A stretch of 64,000 nt of DNA, from positions 1-64,000 of the forward strand of contig JAFEFW010000643.1 in NCBI GenBank assembly GCA_018240405.1, in the 5' to 3' direction. The DNA comes from Pseudomonadota bacterium (lineage in GTDB: Bacteria > Pseudomonadota > Alphaproteobacteria > Acetobacterales > Acetobacteraceae). Position 1 is the first letter of the stretch; each line of letters starts with the position of its first letter. Positions 1 to 8,603 of the stretch are shown here, piece after piece. The notes below the pieces were generated by a model. It was not told the origin of the DNA, did not search any database, and worked only from the letters and a program-made list of their open reading frames with translations. The position numbers and the translations under genes are program-made.

Positions 1-72
1 TTCCTTCAGGTGCACCGCCGGGACCGGAAGAAGTATTACGAGGTCTGGACGCTGGGCCTGCACCGACCATGA
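1..72 (+). CDS. C-terminal fragment of an unidentified protein
   Basis: Frame 1 is open from the window edge to a TGA at 70-72 and encodes the last 23 residues of a protein. The tail is basic (RRDRKKYYEVW) and ends LGLHRP. Nothing in it is diagnostic of a family; the rest lies outside the window. It runs in the same direction as the dioxygenase gene at 299, with about 225 non-coding bases between them. It could also be a chance open frame, but the Lys/Arg-Tyr-rich sequence looks like coding. Confidence 0.4.
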   Translation, partial: FLQVHRRDRKKYYEVWTLGLHRP

Positions 73-298
73 ACCATGGTCGGAGAGCAGCAGCCCGTCC
101 GCAATAGGATGAAGGCTTCGGCATCAACACCACCGGCGCGATCGCCAGCACAGTGGCTGTCACACCTGGTTTGTCCCGCGCCGTCGTTGCGGCCGATCGA
201 AGGCGGTACGGACCACCCTTGCCGCCATCGCCGCACTGCGCATGATGGCGCGCCCGTAATACCAGCGGCAACCTAGAGGAAAGCCGAGGAAGCGTCCG

Positions 299-1375
299 AT
301 GCACCATGCCAACCCGCGCGCCGCCTGGACTGCCGACGATCTGCGCGCCGATACAAGCTGGATCTATGCGCTCGATGACCGCGCCGCGGCCGATCTGATC
401 GCTGCCGTGCGTAAGGCCGCCAGTCCGGACAAGACGCTGTTCGACTACCGCCGCGACGATTTCGACCTTGGGCGCGCACTGCCGGTCGTCACTGCGGCGA
501 TGCGGGAAATCCGCGATGGCACCGGCTTTGCGGTGTTGCGTGGCCTGCCGCGAGCGGGACTGACGCAGGACGAGTTCCAGCTTCTCACCTGGGCCATCGG
601 CCTGCACACCGGCGTCGCACGGCCGCAGGGTAAAGCGAGCCAGTTTCTTTCGGCCGTGCGCGATGCCGGAACGGTGTACCGCAGCAGCGGCGGGCGGGGC
701 TATTCGTCCAATGCGGACCTCGATTTTCACACCGACGGCGCGGATGTCGTGCTGCTGACCTGCTACAACGTGGCGAAGTCCGGCGGCGAAAGCCGGGTGT
801 CCAGTTCGGTGACAGCCCACGAGATGATCCGGCAGGAGCGGCCGGACCTGGCCGAGGCGCTGCACCTTCCATTCCATTTCAGCCGCCAGCAGGAACAGGC
901 CCCGGATGAAGGACCGTTCTATCCGAATCCGATCTACGACTGGCAGGACGGGTTGCTGTTCAGCAAATGGAACCGCAACCGGCTGCGCTCTGCCCAGGCG
1001 ATCGAGGGGGTGCCGCGCCTGACAGCACAGCAGGCGGCGGCGGTCGACCTGCTGGACGACATCCTGCGCCGGCCCTCAGTCATGTACACGATGTATCTGC
1101 GGCCAGGCGACATGCAGATTCTGAACAATCACGTGACACTGCACTCGCGCACGGAGTTCGAGGACTTCGAAAACCCGGAACAGAAGCGGTGCCTGTTCCG
1201 GCTATGGCTGGCGCCGCCGGATGGGGTCACGCTGCCGGAAAGCTGGCGGCCATTCTTCCGTTCGGTGGAGGCTGGGACGGTGCGAGGCGGCATCATCGGG
1301 CAGGGGTATGACGATGCCCGGCGCGGGTTCGAAGCGCGACAAGCGGCGGATTTGGGGATGCGGCCCGGCGCGTAA
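299..1375 (+). CDS. TauD/TfdA-family Fe(II)/2-oxoglutarate-dependent dioxygenase
   Basis: A 358-residue protein with the iron-binding facial triad of the TauD/TfdA fold: HTD at residues 144-146 supplies the first His and the Asp, and NNHVTLHSRT (around 276-285) supplies the distal His282. Arg301 in CLFRLWLAP fits the 2-oxoglutarate-carboxylate-binding Arg. Family members hydroxylate or cleave small substrates using O2 and 2-oxoglutarate in the cytoplasm; the true substrate cannot be read from sequence. The ATG at 299 is preceded by a purine-rich AGAGGAAAG stretch. The gene stands alone between a short fragment and a gene-poor region, so context gives no pathway. Related names in annotations include gamma-butyrobetaine-hydroxylase-like and taurine-dioxygenase-like. 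Confidence 0.88.
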   Translation: MHHANPRAAWTADDLRADTSWIYALDDRAAADLIAAVRKAASPDKTLFDYRRDDFDLGRALPVVTAAMREIRDGTGFAVLRGLPRAGLTQDEFQLLTWAIGLHTGVARPQGKASQFLSAVRDAGTVYRSSGGRGYSSNADLDFHTDGADVVLLTCYNVAKSGGESRVSSSVTAHEMIRQERPDLAEALHLPFHFSRQQEQAPDEGPFYPNPIYDWQDGLLFSKWNRNRLRSAQAIEGVPRLTAQQAAAVDLLDDILRRPSVMYTMYLRPGDMQILNNHVTLHSRTEFEDFENPEQKRCLFRLWLAPPDGVTLPESWRPFFRSVEAGTVRGGIIGQGYDDARRGFEARQAADLGMRPGA

Positions 1376-2238
1376 ACGATCGGGGCATGCCAGAATTTGT
1401 GAAGCACAGGAGCGTCGGCCGCCGCCCGCGACGTCGCCATGAGCAGTGACTCACCCCACCCGGACCATGCAGGGCAGCACGGGCGTGAAGAGGCTGAGCA
1501 GCCCAGTTCGCGGATGAAGACACGCAGTCGGCACAGTCTGCACCACTTGCCGGCACTCGCCACTCCGCGGTCAGAACGGGCTTGAAACAGTTTGCCGATG
1601 GCCTTGTCGAGGTCCTTGGCCGGCATCGGGATCGTTATTATTTTTATTGCGCACTTTTCCGGCAAGTGTGGTCGAGTGCCTGCTCGGACCATCCGACCTC
1701 TTCCGCCGCATCTCCAAAGATGACCACGTGGCCACCCAGGACGTACAACCGGCCGACCGCCCTCAGGAACGAGATGAGCTGCCGGGCACGTGACGTGCAG
1801 ACGTGGTAACAGTTACATTGGGCTGCCACCCGTTGGCGCTCACCTTAGGTCAGACGCACGATCGCGTTCTCCTCGTCGAGGCCTGAGGAACTGCGGGCAC
1901 CACGATACGCAGCAACCGGGTCATCAGTCGTAATCAGGCGAAGACCTTTGACCGTCGCCTGCGCAAGCTCCTTTTCAGCAATCGTGCATCGACCCGAAAA
2001 TCAGGCCGGCCCAGCCCATCTTAATTGTCTTTGTTCAAAGGCTTATAGCGTTGAAATGGCGTTCACTGGCAGAATAGAGCACAACTCAGCGACGGCCGCT
2101 GATAACCGGCCTATCATTCCGGCCGTCTATAATAGCAAGTGCATATCAAGTAAGAGCTTTACGTAAGAGCTTGAGGGGCCGCCGCCTGAACTTAGCCAAT
2201 TATACTTCGTTTTCGGCGGCAGCCAGCGCAGGCCACAC
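1376..2238. other. Gene-poor stretch of about 860 bp
   Basis: Open frames here are short and overlap on both strands without recognisable domains. One minus-strand frame near 1845-2000 is a PIN-domain remnant (listed separately). From about 1950 to 2200 the base composition is more AT-rich than the neighbouring genes, and a 10-bp direct repeat GTAAGAGCTT occurs at 2150-2159 and 2163-2172. This suggests a decayed accessory insertion, but I cannot identify transposase remains. Confidence 0.5.
1845..2000 (-). pseudogene. C-terminal remnant of a VapC-like PIN-domain toxin
   Basis: On the minus strand the frame from an upstream stop (2001-2003) to a TAA at 1845-1847 encodes about 51 residues containing ELAQATVKGLRLITTDDPVA. 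This matches the last conserved block of PIN-domain nucleases (Ala-rich helix, then LITTDD with the final acidic residues, then a short tail). The N-terminal two thirds with the first catalytic Asp and the Glu are missing and a stop lies directly upstream, so it cannot encode a working toxin. No antitoxin frame is visible beside it. Identification rests on a single motif and is tentative. Confidence 0.45.
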
Positions 2239-3630
2239 CTACGTCGCGATTGCGTCCAACTCCTTCCGCGCGTACTCGGGGCTGTAGACCCAGATGATGA
2301 TCGTCTGCAGGACCATGATCGCGGGGATCAGCAGGAACGCCGCCTGGAACGAGCCGGTTGTCTGCCGCAGATACACCGAAACGAACGGCCACAGCACGTA
2401 GCCGCAGAACATGCCGATCGTCCATGAGAAGCCGTTGCCGACACCGCGGATGCGCGTGGGGTACATCTCGGCCGTGTAGGTGGTAATCGGACCCCAGACG
2501 CCCAGAAAGCCCCAGCCCCAGACGAAGCCCAGGATCAACAATGTGGTCTTGTCGGTGGCGAATATCCACCAGGTCATGAACACCGTCGCCTGCAGCAGCA
2601 TGAAGGCGAAGCCCAACCGCCGCCCGAGCTTGTCGATGAACCAGCCGGCAAAGCAGATGCCGGTAACGCCGACCAGACCCCACCACACATAGAACGTGCC
2701 GTATTCGGCGGCGCTAAAGCCATGCTGCTCCTTTAGGAACAGCGGCATCCACAGCCCAACCGTGCTGAACGCGATCACCGAGGTGGAGGCGACGAAGGTC
2801 GACAGCAGCGTGTTACGGATCAGGTCGGGGGCGAACAACTGCTTGATGCCGACCTTGTCAGCCTTGTGGTACCACGCCTCATCCTCGGCGCTCAGCCGCT
2901 GACCCTGCTGCAGGCGAGCCTTGAGACGGTTCTTGCGGTCCATCATCCGCACCCAGTACGGCGATTCCGGACACTGCATCCGCACATAGATCGCGATCAG
3001 CGCAATCACCGCCGGCGGGTAGAAGGCCGCCCTCCAGCCGAACTGCTCCACGATCAAGGCTGCGATGCCACCCGCCAGCGCCGCGCCGATGCCCCAGGTG
3101 GAGCGATCGGCGCTGATCACCAGCCCGCGCAGCCGTGCCGGCCAGGTCTCGGCCACCAGCATGGAGCCGATCGCCCACTCGCCGTTCAAAGAGAAGCGCA
3201 CCAGCGCATACATCGCCACGAACATCCAGAAGCTCTGCGACATGGCCACCAGCGGCATGGACAGCGAGAACATGGCAATGTTGATCGCCAGCAGGTTCCG
3301 CCGGCCGAACTTGTCAGCAAGCCATGGCCAGAAATACAGGCCGATAATGCCGAACAGCATCGCGATCTGGACACCGCTGCGGTACGTGCCCAGGTCGACC
3401 GCGAACTCCTTGATCACGAACGGGGCGACAATGGCGAAGATGACGCCATCCATGCCATCGAAGCCCCAGCCTAATCCATTGGCGACAGCGATGTGCCAAT
3501 GCGTCGGCGTGACCTTGGTGTTGTCCGAGGCGGCTCTGAAAGCTGCCGACTGCATATGCCGCTGCTCCAGCGGCCCCACTTCGCGGGAGCCGGCGTAGGA
3601 CTCCCCCATTCCCGCCTGGGTGACGGACAT
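2239..3630 (-). CDS. MFS transporter, sugar/organic-acid H+ symporter type
   Basis: A 463-residue, 12-helix major facilitator protein. The first helix block carries GFDGMDGVIFAIVAPF, the loop 2-3 signature is ADKFGRR, and the stretch NGEWAIGSMLVAETWPARLRG resembles loops of the sialate/aromatic-acid symporter groups (NanT, AAHS). The second half repeats the signature as IDKLGRR. It probably imports an organic acid with protons across the inner membrane; the substrate is unknown. The ATG at 3630 is preceded by AGGGAGG, a strong ribosome-binding site. It lies 98 bp downstream of the coxD-like gene on the same strand and could be co-transcribed with coxG-coxD. Confidence 0.85.
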   Translation of the reverse strand: MSVTQAGMGESYAGSREVGPLEQRHMQSAAFRAASDNTKVTPTHWHIAVANGLGWGFDGMDGVIFAIVAPFVIKEFAVDLGTYRSGVQIAMLFGIIGLYFWPWLADKFGRRNLLAINIAMFSLSMPLVAMSQSFWMFVAMYALVRFSLNGEWAIGSMLVAETWPARLRGLVISADRSTWGIGAALAGGIAALIVEQFGWRAAFYPPAVIALIAIYVRMQCPESPYWVRMMDRKNRLKARLQQGQRLSAEDEAWYHKADKVGIKQLFAPDLIRNTLLSTFVASTSVIAFSTVGLWMPLFLKEQHGFSAAEYGTFYVWWGLVGVTGICFAGWFIDKLGRRLGFAFMLLQATVFMTWWIFATDKTTLLILGFVWGWGFLGVWGPITTYTAEMYPTRIRGVGNGFSWTIGMFCGYVLWPFVSVYLRQTTGSFQAAFLLIPAIMVLQTIIIWVYSPEYARKELDAIAT

Positions 3631-3728
3631 CGTGTTTCCTCCCTTGGTTCATTCTGCCTCCGATCACGCGGAGTTGAGAACTAGCCAGCCAGAGGAACCC
3701 AATGCCGTCAAGCATCACAGCGTGCACA

Positions 3729-4640
3729 TCAGGATGTGGCTACAACCTCAGTAACGAGACGCGCGGCCTCGGCACCCTTCACCCTAGCGATATCGTCCTG
3801 ATATTTCAGTAGAACGCCCAGCGTCTCATCGACATCACCTGATGTCAGCTCTGTCTTGTTCAGATAACTGAGAGCCTGCGCCCAATCGATCGTTTCGGCT
3901 ACACCAGGAAGTTTGAACAGGTCCTCCGTGCGCAGGCGCTGCACAAACGAAACAACCTGTGCCGACAGGTGCGCCGGCACGCCGGGCGCCTTGGCCGCCA
4001 GGATCGCCCGCTCTCGCGCTGCATCCGGATAATCGACCCAGTGATACAGGCAGCGGCGGCGGATCGCGTCGTGCACCTCACGCGTCCGATTTGATGTCAG
4101 AACGACAACCGGCTTTACCTTGGCGCGCACGGTGCCGAATTCGGGGACGCTGATCTGAAAGTCTGCAAGCAGTTCTAACAGGAATGCCTCGAACGGCTCA
4201 TCCGCCCGGTCCAGTTCGTCGATCAGCAGCACCGCCGGCGGCAGGTCCGGATTGACCGCGGACAGCAGCGGCCGGGCCTGCAGGAACTCGGCGGTGTAGA
4301 TGTCACGCGACAACTCTCCACGGTCGGTATGCCCGGCTGCCTCGGCCAGGCGAATGGCCATCAGCTGCCGGGCATGATCCCACTCATAGGCCGCCGCTGA
4401 CAGGTCCATACCGTCATAGCATTGCAGCCGCACCAGCCGCCGCTTCAGGCCGGACGCCAGCACCTTGGCGATCTCGGTCTTGCCGGTGCCGGGTTCGCCT
4501 TCCAGGAACAGCGGCCGCTGCATCGCCAGGGCGAGATGGACCGTCGTCGCCAGTTCGCGGTCGGCGATGTATCCGCCGGCTGCCAACAGTGACTCGGTTT
4601 CAGCGACAGTGGCCGGCGTACCGGCAGCGTCAGCCACCAC
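3729..4640 (-). CDS. coxD: MoxR-type AAA+ ATPase, CoxD-like
   Basis: A 303-residue AAA+ protein with Walker A GEPGTGKT (48-55), Walker B LLIDELDRAD (138-147) and a TSNRTREVHDAIRRR sensor/arginine region near 190-205. The start is a GTG at 4638-4640 that overlaps the end of coxG by 11 nt, which argues for translational coupling. In CO-dehydrogenase clusters CoxD is a chaperone ATPase that works with the VWA protein CoxE in building the [CuSMoO2] site. Here neither coxE nor the structural genes coxM, coxS and coxL are present, so its client is unknown. A general MoxR role is the alternative. Confidence 0.82.
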   Translation of the reverse strand: MVADAAGTPATVAETESLLAAGGYIADRELATTVHLALAMQRPLFLEGEPGTGKTEIAKVLASGLKRRLVRLQCYDGMDLSAAAYEWDHARQLMAIRLAEAAGHTDRGELSRDIYTAEFLQARPLLSAVNPDLPPAVLLIDELDRADEPFEAFLLELLADFQISVPEFGTVRAKVKPVVVLTSNRTREVHDAIRRRCLYHWVDYPDAARERAILAAKAPGVPAHLSAQVVSFVQRLRTEDLFKLPGVAETIDWAQALSYLNKTELTSGDVDETLGVLLKYQDDIARVKGAEAARLVTEVVATS

Positions 4641-5337
4641 GCATGCTCGCCAGGGCCAGCAGCACGATGATCGCGAAGATGCCGCTACCGATCCAGGCCA
4701 CCAGCGGAAAGCCGTAGATTTCGCGCGGGATCAGCGCCCAGATCGAGATGGCCGAGGGTGGAGCGGCCGGCGGGGGCGGCGGCTTCGCTGGTGTCGCAGC
4801 CGGGACCGGAATGACACCGGTTGCGGCCGTGCCGGCCGGCGCCGGCGCGGTTGGGGCTAGGGCTGGGGCTGGGGCGCCCTCGGGGGCTGGCGCCAAAGCC
4901 GTGACCTGCTGGGTAAACCGGTCGAAAAACGCATCCGCCATCTGCTTGGCGCTGGCGTCGACCAGCCGGGCGCCAAGCTGCGCCAGTTTGCCACCGACCT
5001 GCGCGTGCACCTCGTAAGTCAATAGCGTCGCCGTCTCGCCATCATCCGCCAGCGACACCGCGGCGCCGCCCTTGGCAAAGCCGGCGACGCCACCCTGCCC
5101 TTCGCCGGTGATCCGATAGCCATTCGGGGGATCGATGTCGGACAGGGTCACATTGCCGTTGAACCGGGCCGAGATCGGGCCGATCTTCACGGCCGCACTC
5201 GCCTTCATCTGGTTGTCGGACGTCTTCTCCAGGGTCTCGCAGCCCGGAATGCTGGCTTTCAGCACCTCCGGATCGTTCAGCGCGTCCCATACGGTCTGGC
5301 GCGGCGCCGGAATGCGCCGCTCGCCCGTCATATCCAT
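4630..5337 (-). CDS. coxG: CoxG-like SRPBCC protein with C-terminal membrane anchor
   Basis: A 235-residue protein. Residues 1-150 form an SRPBCC/CoxG domain (starts MDMTGERRIPAPRQTVWDAL, with a conserved LKASIPGCE block). A Pro/Ala-rich linker follows (about 150-195), then one transmembrane helix (about 210-231) and a short RGG tail. In carboxydotrophs CoxG anchors CO dehydrogenase to the membrane; many bacteria carry homologues without CODH. It heads the coxG-coxD unit, with the divergent antiporter gene starting within 80 bp upstream, so both promoters must sit in that short gap. Confidence 0.85.
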   Translation of the reverse strand: MDMTGERRIPAPRQTVWDALNDPEVLKASIPGCETLEKTSDNQMKASAAVKIGPISARFNGNVTLSDIDPPNGYRITGEGQGGVAGFAKGGAAVSLADDGETATLLTYEVHAQVGGKLAQLGARLVDASAKQMADAFFDRFTQQVTALAPAPEGAPAPALAPTAPAPAGTAATGVIPVPAATPAKPPPPPAAPPSAISIWALIPREIYGFPLVAWIGSGIFAIIVLLALASMRGG

Positions 5338-5414
5338 TCAGCTATACCCCTGTTGCGCGGCGCGGACGTTACTTGCAGGGTCGGGGCCATGCAACTGACC
5401 GCCTGCCCGATCCG

Positions 5415-6716
5415 ATGAACGAGCCATCGGACGGATTGTTCCTGGCGCTACCGTTCCTGGGGCTACTGCTGTCCATCGCGCTGCTGCCGGGGCTGATGCC
5501 GCGCTTCTGGCTGCGCAATATGGGATGGGTGTCGCTGGGCTGGTCGGCGGTGGTGCTGGTGCTGGTCACCGTCGTCGAGGGGCCTGTGATCGCCTGGCAC
5601 ATCGGCTGGCATGTCTTGCTGGTCGAGTATTTGCCCTTCGTCACCATGCTGGGCGCGCTGTACGTCGTGTGCGGCGGCATCCTGGTGCGTGGCGGACCCG
5701 CCGGTACGTCGGCGGGCAACACGCTGATGCTCGCGGTTGGCATGCTGCTGGGCCTGGTCCTCGGTCCAACCGGCGCCGCCATGGTGCTGATCCAGCCGCT
5801 GCTGGCGGCGAACCAGCACCGGCGGCGCAAGGTGCATCTGGTGCTGTTCACCATCATCCTTGTGGCGAATGTCAGCGGCGCACTCACGCCCTTAGGCAAT
5901 CCGCCGCTGTTCGCCGGGATGCTGCGCGGCGTGCCGTTCTTCTGGCCGGCGCGGTTCCTGATCGGCCCCTATCTGGTGCTGACCGGCCTGCTGCTGGCTG
6001 CGTTCTATGGCGTCGACCGCGCATTGGGTGCCCGGGAGCCGGCCCCGGCGGCTGGCGCGCGGCCCACACTGCGTGGCCGGCGCAACGTCTTGCTGGTCGT
6101 GCTGCTGGCGCTAAGCGTCATGCTGCAGACAGTTGATCTGGCCGAGATGCGGCTGCTTGGCGAGCCGATCACGCTCAGCCGGCTCGGCGGCTGTTTCAGC
6201 GCAATGGCGATCGCTGCGCTGTCCTGGCGTATCACGCCGACCAGCATTCGTAGAGCGAACGACTTTGCCTGGCATCCAATGGCGGAGGTCGCCATCCTGT
6301 TCGCCGGTATCTTCGTCACTCTGGCACCGGTCTCGCATATGCTGCAGGGCGGATCGGTGCAGGCGCTGTTCCCTTGGCTGCAAGAGGCAACCGGCCAGCC
6401 GGATCCGTTAGCGTATTTCTGGCTAGCCGGGATCATGTCGGCGTTCCTCGACAACGCCCCGACCTATCTGGTGTTCTTCGACATGGCGCAGGTGGATGCC
6501 CACGCGCCGGGTCCGGTGCTGACAGCCATTTCCTGCGGCGCGGTTTTCTTCGGCGGACTGACCTATATCGGCAATGCCCCTAATCTCATGTTGCGTGCCG
6601 TCGCCTCACACCGCGGGGTGCCCATGCCCAGCTTCCCCCTGTATCTGGCGATGGCGGCAACGGTGCTGCTGCCGGCATTTCTGGTGCTGAGCGTGCTGTT
6701 CTTCATTGGTAATTGA
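5415..6716 (+). CDS. CitMHS-type sodium:proton antiporter / citrate-transporter-like protein
   Basis: A hydrophobic protein of about 433 residues with 11-12 predicted helices. Diagnostic stretches are GNPPLFAGMLRGVPFFW in the first half and SAFLDNAPTYLVFF plus GLTYIGNAPN in the second, as in the ArsB/NhaD/CitMHS ion-transporter superfamily. The usual database name is sodium:proton antiporter; transport of a dicarboxylate is equally possible. I prefer the ATG at 5415 over the TTG at 5373, because only the later start puts the first hydrophobic helix right after a short N-terminus. A nine-codon ORF (5389-5418) overlaps this ATG as ATGA. The gene is divergent from coxG. Confidence 0.75.
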   Translation: MNEPSDGLFLALPFLGLLLSIALLPGLMPRFWLRNMGWVSLGWSAVVLVLVTVVEGPVIAWHIGWHVLLVEYLPFVTMLGALYVVCGGILVRGGPAGTSAGNTLMLAVGMLLGLVLGPTGAAMVLIQPLLAANQHRRRKVHLVLFTIILVANVSGALTPLGNPPLFAGMLRGVPFFWPARFLIGPYLVLTGLLLAAFYGVDRALGAREPAPAAGARPTLRGRRNVLLVVLLALSVMLQTVDLAEMRLLGEPITLSRLGGCFSAMAIAALSWRITPTSIRRANDFAWHPMAEVAILFAGIFVTLAPVSHMLQGGSVQALFPWLQEATGQPDPLAYFWLAGIMSAFLDNAPTYLVFFDMAQVDAHAPGPVLTAISCGAVFFGGLTYIGNAPNLMLRAVASHRGVPMPSFPLYLAMAATVLLPAFLVLSVLFFIGN

Positions 6717-6804
6717 ATGCATGCATTGACCGGCAGGGGGGCGTCACGCATCATTTCGCAAGCTTCAACGAACAACCTGTCCGCCCGGCGGACGAGAGGA
6801 CACT

Positions 6805-7449
6805 ATGACCTCGCCGACCTATCAATTTGCGTCGCAAACACGGCCTGGTTCCGCACGATTCCGGCGCCATCTGTTCACAGCCTGTCTGGCGCTGATGACC
6901 GTATTCTGCCTGAGCCCGGCTGCTCGTGCGGCGACCCTGGCGGATGTGCAAATCCCGGACACTCTGACGGTCGACGGCAAGCAGCTTGTGCTGAATGGCT
7001 ACGGATTGCGCACGCTGACGTTCCTGAAGGTGAAGATCTACGTTGCCGCGCTGTATCTGCCGAAGAAGAGCAACGATGCACAGGCGATCCTGGCGTCTGC
7101 CGGCCCGAAAGTGCTGGTGCTGAACCACATCCACAGCGGCTCGAAGTCGCAGGTGCAGGACCGCTACAAGGAAGGCATCAAGGTGAATTGCGGCGATGAG
7201 CAGGGCAGCGGTTGCCCTGCCGATCTTCGCGCCGATTATCAGAAGCTGTTCGAGGCAGCCAAGCCGGTCGCCGAGGGCGATGTCACACAGTACATCGTGA
7301 CCGACAAGCAGTTCCGGGTGGTATTCAACGGCGTGCCGGTGATCTCATTCAACAATGTGGCGCTGGGCAACATGATCCTCGCCGGCTTCATCGGCGCTCA
7401 CCCGCCGTCACCCGACCTGCGCGCCGCGCTGCTCGGCGTGCCGATGTAA
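6805..7449 (+). CDS. Exported chalcone isomerase-like protein
   Basis: A 214-residue protein with a Sec signal peptide (hydrophobic FTACLALMTVFCLSPAARA, cleavage near residue 42) followed by a chalcone-isomerase-like domain: IPDTLTVDGKQLVLNGYGLR, then FLKVKIYVAALYLP, typical of the bacterial periplasmic Chalcone_3 family. Bacterial members are not shown to isomerise chalcones; some bind fatty acids or have no known ligand. The gene is isolated, lies 88 bp after the antiporter, and is followed by a perfect hairpin at 7463-7490 shared with the convergent amidase gene. Confidence 0.78.
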   Translation: MTSPTYQFASQTRPGSARFRRHLFTACLALMTVFCLSPAARAATLADVQIPDTLTVDGKQLVLNGYGLRTLTFLKVKIYVAALYLPKKSNDAQAILASAGPKVLVLNHIHSGSKSQVQDRYKEGIKVNCGDEQGSGCPADLRADYQKLFEAAKPVAEGDVTQYIVTDKQFRVVFNGVPVISFNNVALGNMILAGFIGAHPPSPDLRAALLGVPM

Positions 7450-7462
7450 CGACGGCTGTAAG

Positions 7463-7490
7463 GGGTGATCGGGCCGCGGCCCGATCACCC
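7463..7490. terminator. Perfect 13-bp-stem hairpin between convergent genes
   Basis: GGGTGATCGGGCC and GGCCCGATCACCC form a perfect inverted repeat around a GC centre, 13 bp after the stop of the chalcone-isomerase-like gene and 6 bp beyond the stop of the convergent amidase gene. No T-run follows on either strand, so it may act as a bidirectional transcript-end hairpin rather than a classic intrinsic terminator. Confidence 0.6.
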
Positions 7491-7496
7491 AAGGCA

Positions 7497-8453
7497 TCAG
7501 AACAGCAGGCCCTTCTTCAGCAGCCCGTGCACGCCCTTTTCTCCATTCACCGTCTGGGTGACGTGGAAATCCACCGCGAGCGAGCAGAACTGATACGCCT
7601 CCTGCTTTGACAGGTTGGTGCGGCTGGTGATGAACGCGATCATCTCGCGCAGCGCCACCCGCATCGCGTGGTCGAGGTCCACGTCCATGCCCATCGAGAT
7701 GTAGTGCGACGCCGTCTCCGCACGCGGATACTTCAGCAGCGGGTTCTTCGCCCCGCCGCCCTTATGTAGGATCAGCGTGAAGGTGCCGGTCAGGCAGATC
7801 TCCAGCGCGTTGATGCAGACCTCGCCATCGCCCTGCACGCCATGCCCGTCGCCAGCCGAGAACAGTGCGCCCGGCGCCAGCACCGGCAGGAACAGGGTCG
7901 AGCCGGCCGTCAGTTCCTTGTTGTCCAGGTTGCCACCATGCTCGCGCGGCTGCACCGTGGAGATCCGGCCGTAATGCGCCGGCGGCGCCACACCCATGAC
8001 GCCGAAAAACGGCGCCAGTTTGAGTTCGGTGCCGTAGGGCAGTTTGCAGGTCATCTTCTCCCGGTCGACCGGGATGTGCGACAGGAAGGTCTCGGGGAAA
8101 TCCTCCGGCAGCGTGCCGGCCAGGGGGCGGAAGCCGCAGAACCCCCAGTCGGCGCCCAACTCGATGGCGTCGATGCGGACCTCCAGCATGTCGCCCGGTT
8201 CCGCGCCGGCCACCGCCACCGGGCCGGTGATGATGTGGCCGGGCGCACGGGGCACGTTGGCGGCATGGATGGCAGCGAGTGCCGGGGGGATCTTCAAACC
8301 CAACTCAGGCGGCGGCATGACCTCAGGCCCGCCCGACACGCATTCCAACACCACCGTATCACCCGAATTCACGGTCAGCAGCGGCGGAATAGCGGCATCG
8401 AAGATGCCCCAGCGGACGGTTTCGGGCGTAGAGGCGAGCCGGTGCGTAGCCAT
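7497..8453 (-). CDS. Acetamidase/formamidase family amidohydrolase
   Basis: A 318-residue cytoplasmic enzyme of the FmdA/AmdA family. Family hallmarks are GGNLDNKEL (from 173) and GDGHGVQGDGE (201-211), whose His and acidic residues are expected to bind the metal. It hydrolyses short amides, giving ammonia and a carboxylate; formamide and acetamide are the classic substrates. I start it at ATG 8453, with AGGGAA seven bases upstream; the frame stays open further upstream only because it runs antisense to the neighbouring transporter. It is divergent from the DHA2 carrier at 8604, so the two share a control region of about 150 bp. Confidence 0.85.
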   Translation of the reverse strand: MATHRLASTPETVRWGIFDAAIPPLLTVNSGDTVVLECVSGGPEVMPPPELGLKIPPALAAIHAANVPRAPGHIITGPVAVAGAEPGDMLEVRIDAIELGADWGFCGFRPLAGTLPEDFPETFLSHIPVDREKMTCKLPYGTELKLAPFFGVMGVAPPAHYGRISTVQPREHGGNLDNKELTAGSTLFLPVLAPGALFSAGDGHGVQGDGEVCINALEICLTGTFTLILHKGGGAKNPLLKYPRAETASHYISMGMDVDLDHAMRVALREMIAFITSRTNLSKQEAYQFCSLAVDFHVTQTVNGEKGVHGLLKKGLLF

Positions 8454-8603
8454 GCGTGTTCCCTGGTTCCGTTGAAGATTTGTTGATGCCACCACATCGG
8501 TAGAGGCGGCACAACAGGCCAGATGCGCCTTTGCTGCGATGGTATGCCCTGGGCGGATGTGGCAGGAGGTCGGTCGAGGAACGACCAAGGGACGTCCAGC
8601 CCG

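Noticed and set aside
1129-1692. 187-residue minus-strand ORF across the end of the dioxygenase
   Set aside because: Much of it is antisense to the dioxygenase. A KDLDKAI-like stretch hints at a glyoxalase start, but the following sequence does not continue a VOC fold.
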